Shown here piece by piece: positions 51,795-63,339 of a stretch of DNA of 64,000 bases. The position numbers and the translations under genes were made by a program. Below the pieces are notes generated by a model. The model saw nothing but the letters and a program-made list of their open reading frames with translations, was not told the DNA's origin and did not search any database. Source of the DNA: Hybos culiciformis (lineage: Eukaryota > Arthropoda > Insecta > Diptera > Hybotidae); NCBI GenBank assembly GCA_964007475.1, contig OZ023273.1:129140732-129204731 (forward strand), given 5' to 3'. The first letter of the stretch is position 1; the number at the start of each line of letters is the position of its first letter.

Positions 51795-51866
51795 CCAATC
51801 AAAGATCAGTGGTATATAAGTAGCTCCGAATTTGACTATAATATTCTGAAAGTTTTATTTAATAAA
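51795..51866 (+). promoter_or_regulatory. Promoter-like segment (CCAAT, TATATAAG, then AATAAA); possible solo LTR
   Basis: CCAAT (51795-51799) precedes TATATAAG (51813-51820) by 13 bp, and AATAAA follows at 51861-51866, about 40 bp after the TATA box. A TATA box and polyadenylation signal so close together are typical of the U3-R region of retrotransposon LTRs. The surrounding 51650-51880 is more complex than its neighbours. I could not find matching TG...CA borders with a target duplication, so both the LTR and the promoter readings remain tentative. Confidence 0.3.
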
Positions 51867-53466
51867 ACTACGGAATAATTTCGTGAAATATTAATATTTA
51901 AATTATTTATTAAATAAGTAAATACAAAGAAATAATATTCACAAAATAATATAATCACATTCTAACTTCAAAGTGTTTTTGATCATCAGTCATCATGACA
52001 ATTATTCAGCCTTTTCCAGCCACTTGGCCATTTACGTAAAAAACATTTTAAAATTTGTAGTTTGAATTATATAAAATTCTCGCTTTTTGTAGATACATAC
52101 GTTTCAAGATAGGTATTAAAAATTTTTATTCAATGACTTTTGAAACAGATTTCATTATTATTTTATTTTTTAATCCACTTTGATGAAGATTTTCAATGAT
52201 AATTTGAGGCAAAGAAAATAAAATTAAATTTTTATTATACCTAAACTTCTTCTATCTATATATATTCTGAATAAAATTTAAGAATTTATGAACTGATTCA
52301 TATCATTCGAAAATAAAAAACCACCCCCAAAAAATCAAATATTTTTGTTAACTCCTTGTTTCATATTTAAAAAATTCAAAAAAAAAAAAACTAATTGGCA
52401 TGTTATAATTAATTTTTTTAATGTGGTATGATAAATTCAAATAAAATTTTGAATGCTTTTGCTTATAAAATATTTTTAATAAAAAAATTATAATGAAATT
52501 TTATTCTTGATTCAGATCATCATCATTTTTCCCTTCTTTTTCATATATAGAATATAATATTTTTTTTTTTATTTCTCTTTAATTATCTCTAAATATTACT
52601 TTGGTGAATCATCATCGTCATCATCATCTTCACTTTAACTTAAAATCAAACTTCACGCTCCAATAAACAATTCCCTTTCTTCCTACTCTGTTTTTTATAT
52701 ATTTTTTCTTTCTTTCTTATAACATCTTGTTAAATATTTTTGATTCTAATGCATAACATTAAGTTCGTATCCAGGTTATTTTGTATTCAAACATAAAAAA
52801 AAAAATAAATAAAAAAAAATAAAAATATGTTTTATGATGAATGAATGTCACACTTGTTCTATGATATGTTCCTGTGTAACTTTGAGTTTCGTATACTGTT
52901 TCTGTTCATTGAAAATGCCATAACGAATTATTTTAATAAAAAATTATTATAAAAGAATACAAAATTGACAACCATGTTTAATTTCAATTCATATAAATGT
53001 GTACATTATTTACGAAAAAATGTTGTAAGTTTTCAGTCAATGTAAGGACTAAAGGATTTATGTTCAGTAATAGAAACATATCGAAATGTATACATACTGA
53101 AAAAAATACTGTATTGCAACTAAAACCACAAAACTCTGCATAATATATGGTATTCGTTATGTTAAAATTCTTAGTGACCAAATTAATGACCACTGCGAAA
53201 TTCTGCATTAAAAATTCAATAATGAAGTAAATGGTTAAATTTGAGGTGTAGTTTTATAGTTTTTAAGTAAAAGAATAAAAACACAATAATCTATTTGTAA
53301 AAAGAAAATTAAGAAAAGAAATTCAGAAATTAACATTTTCATATTTTTGAACTATAGTTTTGAACTATTGAAAAATTATACTCAAGTTTTTTTTTTTTTT
53401 TTATTTAAGTAAAGTATTTTATGGTAAATGTTTAAATTTTTACTTTAAATATTTAAAGGAATAAAC

Positions 53467-53760
53467 ACAATTGGGACGACAACGACGGCGACAACGACGA
53501 CTACAACGACAACGATAGCGATATCACTGGAGTGAACACAATTACGGCGACGACGACGAAATAAACAGGAAAAAAATAAACAAATAGAAAAATAAGTAAA
53601 AAAAATATATGGTTGGCGTTGTCGCCCGGCGACAAAATAGAAACATTTCTAACAATGTCGTTTGTTGCCAGTCGTCTCAATTGTGTTCATTCTCATACAA
53701 ATACATGGTTTCTATTTTTTTTTTGACAGTCGCTATCGCTGTCGTTGTCGCCCCAATTGT
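53467..53760. mobile_element. Foldback element of 294 bp rich in CGACAA/TTGTCG repeats
   Basis: The left end, ACAATTGGGACGACAACGAC, is the inverted counterpart of the right end, GTCGTTGTCGCCCCAATTGT. A second, internal inverted pair, GTGAACACAATTACGGCGAC (near 53532) and GTCGTCTCAATTGTGTTCAT (near 53672), shares the same ACACAATT plus CGAC design. Four related subunits are therefore arranged as a nested palindrome. GC content is much higher than the flanks. No target duplication or coding capacity was found. Confidence 0.8.
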
Positions 53761-55445
53761 TTTTACTACATAATGCTTCCGTTATACCTTGTTCGCATTT
53801 GTGGAATATTTGTGGTTATCCAGAATATTTCAGGCAAATAAACTGGAATTTGGTATATAAAATAATTTTCCGAAATATAAATGTTCGACTTTATTCTACT
53901 TCATCAGGGTTGGGATACTAAATTTATTAAAAGAACTAATTTAGTGAATTTTAAATTTAAATGCGAACAAGGCCATTAGTCATGTAATTATCTTTAACTT
54001 CGTATTCTTGAAGTTCTCATCTAAATCAAAAATTTGAATGAATACAACCCAGTTGATATTTTTAAAACAAATACATAAATATTTAATATTTCTCAAGCTT
54101 AAAAGCTAACTAACTAATTTCAAATTAGAATCTTCTTATGCCTTAATTCAATTATTTTAATCCTAGAAATTTTAAAATAAAATTTTACAAATAAATTGAC
54201 AACATGTAACTAAGAGCTTGCCATTATTTTTATCCATTAATCAAATCAACAAATAATTTTCATCGCATTATGACTTTTAAGAAGGAAACAGGTATTAAAG
54301 TTCCTGTAGCGCACAAATTCGTCTTCCTTTTATTTTATTTTCTCTCGTTTTTATTTTTCTTATAATTTTTATATTTTTATAGTAAAACTGAAATAAGAAA
54401 ACAAAAAATATATATATATATATAAAAATAAGTAAAAATGAATCCCGCTGGGAACAACATAAAATTATTTCGATTATATAAGTCATTTTTATTAAAGCAG
54501 CACTAAATAAGAAAAAAAAATGTAAATTGACTTAATGTTTTCTTTCTGTTTATCAAAAAAATAAGAAAAAAAAAATGGAAAAAAAAATAAATAAATTATT
54601 ATGATGAATTAGTAGAATCACTTTAATCAAATACTGTATAGTAGTTTTAGAAACTATATGTATACAGTTTTATTTAATCAAAATAAAAGAACAAAAATCT
54701 CCAAGGGATATCTAATCTTACAACAAAAAAAATATGAACATATATAGTTGCATGTTTCCTAATTATGTAATTTTCCAATTAAAAATAAATTTATTTATAA
54801 TTAAAAAAAATATATAATCGAAAGTTATTCAATATATATAAATTCTTCTCAGGGTGCATAAAACACGTAAATCTGTCATGCATTTTCTTAATTTATTTTT
54901 TTTTTATTCCCATTTTCAATCTTTTAAATATTTTAATACGTGATTTTAAAAAGAAAAAAAATATCTTATTTGCTACCGAATCATATTTATTTATTTATTT
55001 TTTCTTTATCATAGGAGGTTTAATAAAACGAACAGAAATTACCCAGCAAGCATTTAAAATAATAATAATAATAATAATAAGAAAATAGCTTTTATGTAAC
55101 GCGAATTAAGTATAAGAAATAAAAAACTAGTTAATTTAAAGCAGAAAATTTACTACATCTTCCTTCATTAAGAAATTATTAGCTTCTTGCATACGCGCTG
55201 ATAGTACGCATTGAAACTGTTATTTTATCTGAGAACGCAAAATATTTATCTTCGGCTATGATTTTTAGAAGCAAGCGGAAAAGCAAAAATTTATATAATG
55301 ATCTTTAAAATGTTTTTAAAATTTATGTTTCATTTTGGTTAATTTTTTTGGCTTAGTATATTAATAACTAAAAATTGAAAATTGAATTAGCACAGTACTG
55401 GAGTAAAGGTCTTTTAAAATAAAGAAAGTATGGTCAGTGTGGGAA

Positions 55446-55640
55446 TCATGAATAATCTAAAAATATCAGATTGATAACATTTGAACTTTGAACGCGATCT
55501 ACAAACATCTTTTTAGCACATAAGATAATAAATAAAGCCTTTCGAGAGTTTTTAGCTTGATTTTCTGGGGCTGCAGAGACCAAAACCTCCGTTTTAACAG
55601 CACATCCTTTTCCGTATCCCTGCGAGGGTAATATGTACAT
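55446..55640 (-). other. Minus-strand open frame with some coding character, unidentified
   Basis: After an acceptor-like ACCCTCGCAG (minus strand, ending near 55618) the frame reads GYGKGCAVKTEVLVSAAPEN, a balanced composition unlike the AT-noise frames. It then degrades into a Lys/Ile-rich tail. No donor in a suitable place and no family match are apparent. It could be a fragment of a transposon or a decayed exon. Confidence 0.15.
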
Positions 55641-57059
55641 ATAATTATAGTGCCACGGTTAAGTAGAGTGGATTCGCAATGTAGATAAAGACAATTTTTG
55701 GTTTAATTAGATACTTCAATGGAATTCTAACTTACTTACTTAATGAAGAACTAGATTGAAAACATAACGATCGCTAAAATTAGTTTACTGGAAATTCTTG
55801 TAGTCCTTTTTCTTGAATATTTAATTACTTAAAAACTGAACAATTAACAAAATTTTAAAGGAATTATCATTAAAATAAAAATTATTTTATTAACATATTT
55901 CTATCAGAATATTATAATATAAAAATTTACTCTATACAATCGTCCCTCGCAATGAAAATTGACAAAAACACGAATTGGCGCAATTTCAACGAGTATTCTA
56001 ATTAAATGAGTACATATTTTCCTTTTATTTAAATAATATTATAAATAATATAAAAAAAATAAAAAATAAAATAAGCCGCTACAATTATTTTAATTAATGA
56101 AATACGAATGTTTTTGCACCAATTTTTTTTTTTTTTCTACTTCTTCTTATTTTTCTATAGTAATTTCTAGAAAATGTATATATATGTTATAAATCTTACT
56201 GCCGTTGAAAGAAAATGAAATGAAAAATGTTATACACAGCCATCTATACATTTTCATTTCTCAAGGGTAGTACTAAATAATTATTGTATTCATTTTTACT
56301 TGAGGATTTGAGCGAAAGGAGAAAAATTAAATTATTTTTGCATCTGATTAAAAATACACACAACAAATTGAAAATTACAAAAAAAAAAAGGAAAACAAAA
56401 TTTTTTTTTTAGAATGAGTTTATTAAAATAAAAAAAAAAATTGTCTATATATACATTATTTCAATTTCATTAAAAGAGCTGGTGATAAATTCTATAGCAA
56501 TTCATTAAATAAATTAGTCTGAAAAATAATTAAAATAAATTGAAATTTTATTTGCATATAATTGGCAACGCCAAATTGCGATCTTTATCCAGACGACCGA
56601 CAACTTCATTTATATACATTTAGGTATTATATTATTTTAGTTGTGCAGAAATATGCATTTATATTGTTTCAATTGTGAAAAATAAGTGTGACACGAAAAG
56701 CGAAAAAATATAAAAAAAAAAAAATAAAAAAATTCTCGAACTAACAATTAAATTTGACGTATAATTAAATTTTAGTTGTATGGTTTTTTAATTATAAGAT
56801 CATGCAATTTATTTGATATTTTAATATTTATAACAATGATTGATTATAGTCGGCATGGCATAAGAGTTAATGCAAATGTTTTAAGTATATGTAAATATTA
56901 AAATATGTGGCTTGGTCAATTGAAAATTCATTTTTTATTCTGAGTTGGTGTTAAAGTGGATTTTAATTTTGTTGAAGTATATTAATTTTTTTTTTAAAAC
57001 CTTTATTTTCCTTACCTTATATTTTTTCAAACAAATTAATTAGAAAATTATAGGGGAGA

Positions 57060-57598
57060 GGCTTGCAGGTTGCCACCCCATAGTTTTTTTTTATCATAAC
57101 TCGTCAAAAAATGAACGTATTGTACAAAAAGTATATGCGTTGGAAAGAGGAAGTGAAAAGCGACAATCCTGGCCTAGAAATCATTTGAAATCTCAAAAAA
57201 ATAAAAATTCTATAGCAAATTTTCAAAAATATCTAAAATCGAACACTTTAAATTAAGGCTTGCAGGTTGGAAAATTGCTGAAAATGTTGAAAAACTGAAA
57301 CTGAAAAATGTCTCATTTAGAAATGTATTCAAATTTATTGAATTTCACTTGCACCCAGTGGCTGTAAACATAAAGAAATTACGGAAAATTGACATAAAAA
57401 ATAAAATTGCAATATGGTATGGAATCATTCCAAATCTTCATCAGAATTCGGTGAAGTTTAAACACTGAAATACATTTCGCGTGAACGGCTCTTCTGCATT
57501 TTGTGTCTACTTCCGACATTTTCTTCAAACAAATCATACAGTCTTCAGTGCTTTCATCAAGGTGGCAACCTGCAAGCCAATAAAGGTGGCAACCTGCA
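57060..57598. mobile_element. Terminal-inverted-repeat element of about 0.5 kb (GGCTTGCAGGTTGCCACC ends)
   Basis: GGCTTGCAGGTTGCCACC at 57060-57077 is exactly the reverse complement of GGTGGCAACCTGCAAGCC at 57561-57578. The core motif recurs in + orientation at 57257-57270 and in - orientation at 57585-57598, giving four copies arranged ++ -- around the element. The interior is more complex than the flanks but has no recognised transposase. The exact ends and target duplication are unclear because the right motif is doubled. Confidence 0.75.
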
Positions 57599-58243
57599 TT
57601 CTGACGTAATTATGTATAATTTTTTAAAATTTTCTCAATTTTTTTTTATCTTTATGAATTTATCTATAAGCTTAGTTTTGATAGTGTAAAGTTAAATATT
57701 ATGTATTTTTTATTATACAACCTTAAACAGAATACAATGATCGTTATTCCGTACTCGAATCTAGACAAATAAGTGTAACTATATTACAGTCAAATTGTCG
57801 ATAGTTAAAAAAAAAAAAATAATAAAACTATGTTTTTCTATATATAATAACTTATTCAAATTCGAAAAATATGCGCCAATATAATTTATTCTCAGGTTAT
57901 GCAATTTTATTGCATTTCAAATTTATTAAATATACTTACCAATCAAAAAAGATTATCAACTATCACTTTTATGCAAATTAATTACACTCTTGAGCAAAAA
58001 AAAAAAAATAAAAATAAACACAAAAAAAAAATAACATAAAATTTATAAGCAACTACTTTATTTCTTCAAAACCATTAATCGTTAATGCTGAATTATGCAG
58101 CTAAATTTAAATACAAGAATACATATCTTTTGTGCCTTTAACTTTTTTTTTTTTTTTGGTTTTTTGTTATTTTGTTTCGTTTTCGTCTTTATAATATCGT
58201 TTTGAAAAAATTATATATGTATATAATTCAATATAAAATATGT

Positions 58244-58302
58244 GTATAACCGTCTTCGTCGTCGTCGTTCATCCAAAAGAAAAGTAAGATAAACGGTTAT
58301 AC
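58244..58302. repeat. Hairpin with a TCG-rich loop
   Basis: GTATAACCGT (58244-58253) and ACGGTTATAC (58293-58302) form a perfect 10-bp stem enclosing CTTCGTCGTCGTCG. This could be a small transposon remnant or a structured RNA segment. Confidence 0.6.
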
Positions 58303-58668
58303 ATAGGTACATATAAGTGTAATCTTTTTCTTTAGGTTTATGATATTACATATGTGGAAGCTATAACTTAAAGAAAAAAAAAACTTCATAGCGCATAATG
58401 AAACTTAAAATTATAATTTTTTTCTTATGTTTTTTTTTTTCCCTATATCAAAATTTGAAATATTAAACAAAAAAACACGTTTTATTGCCATCAAAGTTAA
58501 ATTTAATTTAACAAAATATACTTCAACCAAAAAGTTGATGATTATTGTCTAAAAGAAATAAAAACTTCTGATATAATGATCGTTGGTATTTTTAAATTTA
58601 TTGCTAAAATTGTCCATATACCATGAAAATATTTTAAAATTGATTAAATTTTTGATGTAAATAACCGC

Positions 58669-58941
58669 TTATAATTTTTTCAGAAAATATTTTATTAGTA
58701 ATTCTCGATTTAATGATGTAGGATCTGCCAAAAATAGATAACGTGGTGTCAATATAAAATAAAGCGAATCAAAATTTATGACAGCTCTATAGCAACATGA
58801 AACGTTGTTGACATAAGCGGATACTCCCTTAATATACAATTTCTTTAACCAACTAATACAGATTTCAGAATTCATTGTTTCATAATTCGTGGTTGACGGA
58901 CGTTGAACATAAATCTTGGCAAATATCTTTTCGACCTTCAA
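58669..58941 (-). other. Minus-strand open frame of 90 codons, unidentified
   Basis: This is one of the few long frames whose composition looks like protein (TNYETMNSEICISWLKKLYI, and later LTPRYLFLADPTSLNRELL). It opens at a TTG and has no upstream ATG in frame, so it would be an exon or a broken gene. I found no recognisable motif and no good flanking splice sites. A decayed transposon open reading frame is the most economical explanation. Confidence 0.2.
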
Positions 58942-61900
58942 TCGTTACTGAATTTTTCATATTATACTTATATTCTAAAACAAAAAGCGAAAGACTTTTG
59001 CAACAATTTTAAAGTGTTCAATTATTTTGCATGTTAAATTAATGTGCACGGAAGGCCACAAAACAAATAAGCTTCAAATGGAAAAAGATGATGTACTAAA
59101 TTATGGCCAGAGGTGAAAAATGAAAACAAGGAGAAAAAAAGTAACACATATTATATTTTAGACAATGAAAATTTACAGATGTTAGAATATAAAGTCAAAA
59201 AGATTTATATTTTGATTTATTTTCCATCAACAAAATAAAGTGTGAGTTCTTACTAATAAATCAATCAAAAGGAAAAGCCATAATAATCGGTTTATGTATA
59301 GAAATGTAAAATAAATATAAAAAAATGTATAGATAATTTTTTTTTAAAAAAAGAAATTTATACAAAAAAAAAGAAATAAATAATCTTGACACTATTTTAT
59401 GTGGCATACAAAATAACTTTACCTTGACTATGATTTTTCTCCTTTTTTTTTTGTGAGATTTATGTTGTGTATTTATGTTTTCTTTTAAGCGCGACAGAAA
59501 TCAAAACATTTAATAATTTTAATTAACAATTGATTATACTTTCTAATTTAATTGAACCGGGTTTTTTTTTTTGGGTGAGTGAAAACTCTTTCTCAACATT
59601 TCCATTCCGTCTTTTCTGTTCCTAATAACTTTTCTTTAATACATAGAAATTAGAAAAACATACAAAAAATAATAACAACTTTAAAAATTTAACAAATAAC
59701 ATGCCATTAAATGCTATACCTATTTACAAAATCTAAACACTTTTTCTATATATTTTGACGTTTTTCAATTTTTTTCCCTAATTTTTTTTCTCTGTAAGAA
59801 TATACAAAATATGAAAACCTACGCCAGAGGTGTATATTTAATTCAACGATTTTTCTATGTCAGTTTAAATTAACTAATTATCCAAAAAAAAAAAAAACCA
59901 TTATCATATTGTGCAAAGTTCATGAAAATTCAATTTATATTTTTGGTAGTAATAAAATTACAAAATATGTACAATAATTACATTTTCTTCATTTTTGATA
60001 AAATGAAACACATGAAGGCGAGATAAAAGCTAAACATTATAAAACATAAATTTATTAAGCACACAACATTATTTTTATCCATGCAGTTTTTTTTTTTTTA
60101 TTATTTTATTATTTTATTTCATTATTAAGGGAAAATTATACGCATGTATAAAGAAAATTTAGAAAAATATATGTACAAATTTTTCGCTTAAGACATAAAG
60201 TCATTAATAATCATTTATCATATTAAAATAAATAAGATAATTTAATTTTATTATAATTTTTTTTAATAAACATTCGTTTTTTTTTTTTATTTCTGTTCCA
60301 GTGAAGCAAAAAAAAAGAAAAAAATATGAAATCAAAATTGTTGTTTATTTCCATGAATAATTGAAATTTAAGATTTAATAACCCAAAGAAATAACCAACA
60401 ACCGTGTAAAGTTTATTCTATCCCCAAAATATATATAAATAAAATTTCTATTAAGCTTTAATGTTTTGTACTATATAAACAGCACAGTAGATTTTCCCCC
60501 CAAATTTAAAATTGCAACATTTTTTTTTTATATATAAAAACTGAATCTAGAAAAATTACTATATATATACATGAACATGTACACACTATGCATATATATA
60601 ATAAGAAAATAAAATTCCAAAATTTATACTTTTATCATTTTCTCCATAAAATTCCATAAAAATGTATACATTTTTTGATAGTAATATATAAAAAAAAAAA
60701 AATATAAGTATTAATAAATTTTTGTTTCATTTTTCTATTTTCGCACCATTTAAATTCATTTTTAAATTGATAGCAGCATAGAAAGTATGAAGAAAAAAAA
60801 AAAAACTTCATAAATTTCAATCAAATTTAATCCCAATTTTTCGTCTTCTTTTCTTTTTTTTTTTTTTGTTTAAGGATTCATATATAAAATTTTGTATATA
60901 AAATAATATTTCAGAGGAAATAAGTAATATTTTATTATGGTCTTCAATGCAAGATATCTTACATATACGCATCGTTTTTATTCCTATGTTAAAAAAAAAG
61001 TATTACAAATTATTATATTTCATAAATTTCTAACTTCCTAATAAAAAGATCATGAAGACATTCACTGAATAGATTTTTTTTTTGAGAATTATTTTGTGAA
61101 CGATCTTTAATTTCCTTTGTCTTTTCGAGTACAATGTCACCATAAAAAAATCCTAAACCTAAACCAATTTAAAACTTTTCACCTATACCATTCTCAATCT
61201 TTTAAAATTCCTAATGGATTACACCTTAAAATATCCACAGAAGAAGTTACTGTCATAGAATTTTTATTACTTCGTAGATACAATATTTTGTCGAATTTAC
61301 AAAGTAAATGTTAGCTCGAAAAATCAAAATTATTGTTAATAAGCGATAAGAACCCTGTTGATAAAATGTGATGATTGATGTAAAAATTAGAGCCTTATGT
61401 TGAACGATTTATTTTTACTTAATAAAATTTAATAATTTTGTCTTTATTAGACAAAAATCAGTTCACCAACTTCAAATCGTTATCTGAACTCAATTTATTG
61501 AGTTTATAAAAATAATTAATTTATCGAAATAACGTCGACTAACCAAATTCAAAAATATTCAAATTCATTTTTATTTCTGTTTTCTTTTCGCAGTAAATTT
61601 ATTATACATTATGATTTGTTCCTATACTAAGTATATCAGCAAATAAAATAGAGGATTACTTGATATATAAATAACATTAAACTAACGTATAAATCATATT
61701 CGCGTTCGTTCAAAAAGGTGGAAAATATTGCACGTAAATTTTACAACACAATATTATAATGTGTAAGTACATAGATACATATGGGGCGGAAATTGTTTTG
61801 TGCTTTTAAAATCTTTCTATGCTATATGTACACATAAAGAATAAACAAAATATAGTATCTTAAAAAGTATTTATAGAAGTTTTCTATGTCCTAGATATGT

Positions 61901-63219
61901 ATAAATGTAGATACTTTTTTTTTTTATATAATATACTCATGAGATAACAAATTCTGATGCTTCTTCAATTTTATGCTGGTTGGCACATGGCTTTAAAAGA
62001 ATGTTGTGTAAGTGAATTTTGAGTGATAGCATCGCTAAAAAAAAAAAGGGTCAGTAACCCCTTTTGTTTCTTTTTGTTTTTTAATAAACATCTGATGAAT
62101 TTTAAATCATTTTTTCACTTTAATGTAAACATAATTAAAGAGATTGTACCTTATAAAAATTCTATTTTTTTTTTAATTCTTTTTTAAATTTTTATGTGTT
62201 CAGTTATTTTAAGGCAAATTTAAGAAATTTTTATACTTAAAAACATAAAATTTAATTAAACTTGTTTTAATAATACTGTTAGAGCAGCAGAACAGGGCAG
62301 TCTTGATTCATGTATACATATTTGTACCAAGAACTGTTTTTTCTCTTCGAGTTGTGGAAAATTTTATTTAAATGATCAGAAATTATTTTGAAATAATCTT
62401 AAATTAAATGAGCACTTCAGTAGCAAAATTTTATGTACAAAGATTATGAGCCAAAATTTGATCACGAAGTGTCATTTGAACTTCTTTGGTTCAAAATATT
62501 CGAGGGTGCTAATATACATCTATTAACTTACTTTTACCATTATCAACTTGAATAAGGATTTTGTTCTTCAATTTAAAATATTAATTTTAATGTGCTCAAA
62601 TATTAAGAAATATTTTTCATGAAGAAAAAATGATGTATATAATTGCAGGTTGAAGAAAGCATCAATTTTATATTTAATTTTATAGTGATTAACGAAAATT
62701 ACAAAAATTGAATACAAAAACAGCAATAACTCTGAATTTCAACAATATTTTAAAATCAGAAACTTTATATTACTTACTAAATTCTCTTGTTTACTAGATA
62801 AAATTTACGTACATTTAATTGTAATTTCCATTTAAGACAAGACATAAAATTTTTCTGTCATAAATTTTATTTTATAATGAAACAGGTTATATATAAATTG
62901 TTACAAATACTGCGATTTAAAATATTTGTAAGAATCAACAACAAGAAAAATAAAACTATGAAGACCTTATGATCCTTCAATGAAAAAGAAAAGAATTGTT
63001 GGTCATTATTGCTGTTTTACAATCCACAATATTTTTATTCGTAAAACAAAAAAAAATAAAAACAAAATTCTGTTTTATTAATTCCCTAGAGAGCTTATTT
63101 TATGATGTACCTGAATCTTGTAAAGCCATCATATTTTATCATCAGAAGGGCACATTTTATATTATATCCATTTTTTAATTTTTTTTTTTTGTTTTTCATA
63201 ATTCTTTTTAGAGTGGGCC

Positions 63220-63339
63220 CTTATCAAGTGTAAATTGAATTCGTTTTTAATTAAGTTAATAAGTCACCTGTTATCAGTAGCATGCAACTTTAGTTCTAAT
63301 AATTGGCTTAGCTCTTATCACCTTTCTTATCGTTTATCA
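63220..63339. promoter_or_regulatory. Cluster of five GATA-factor sites with an E-box: candidate intronic enhancer
   Basis: TTATC, the reverse complement of the GATAA core, occurs at 63221, 63271, 63315, 63327 and 63334, all in one orientation. The contexts are CTTATCA, GTTATCA, CTTATCA, CTTATCG and TTTATCA. A CACCTG E-box (63265-63270) directly abuts the second site, and TAATTA/TAATT homeodomain-type sites lie between. The segment 63215-63400 is more complex than its surroundings and free of homopolymers. Such clusters are typical of enhancers bound by GATA proteins; which gene it would act on is inferred from its location in the slit intron. Confidence 0.4.

Noticed and set aside
46760..55080. 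CRISPR-like or satellite array
   Set aside because: Only simple AAT microsatellites and isolated duplications are present; no regularly spaced repeat was found, and the DNA is eukaryotic.
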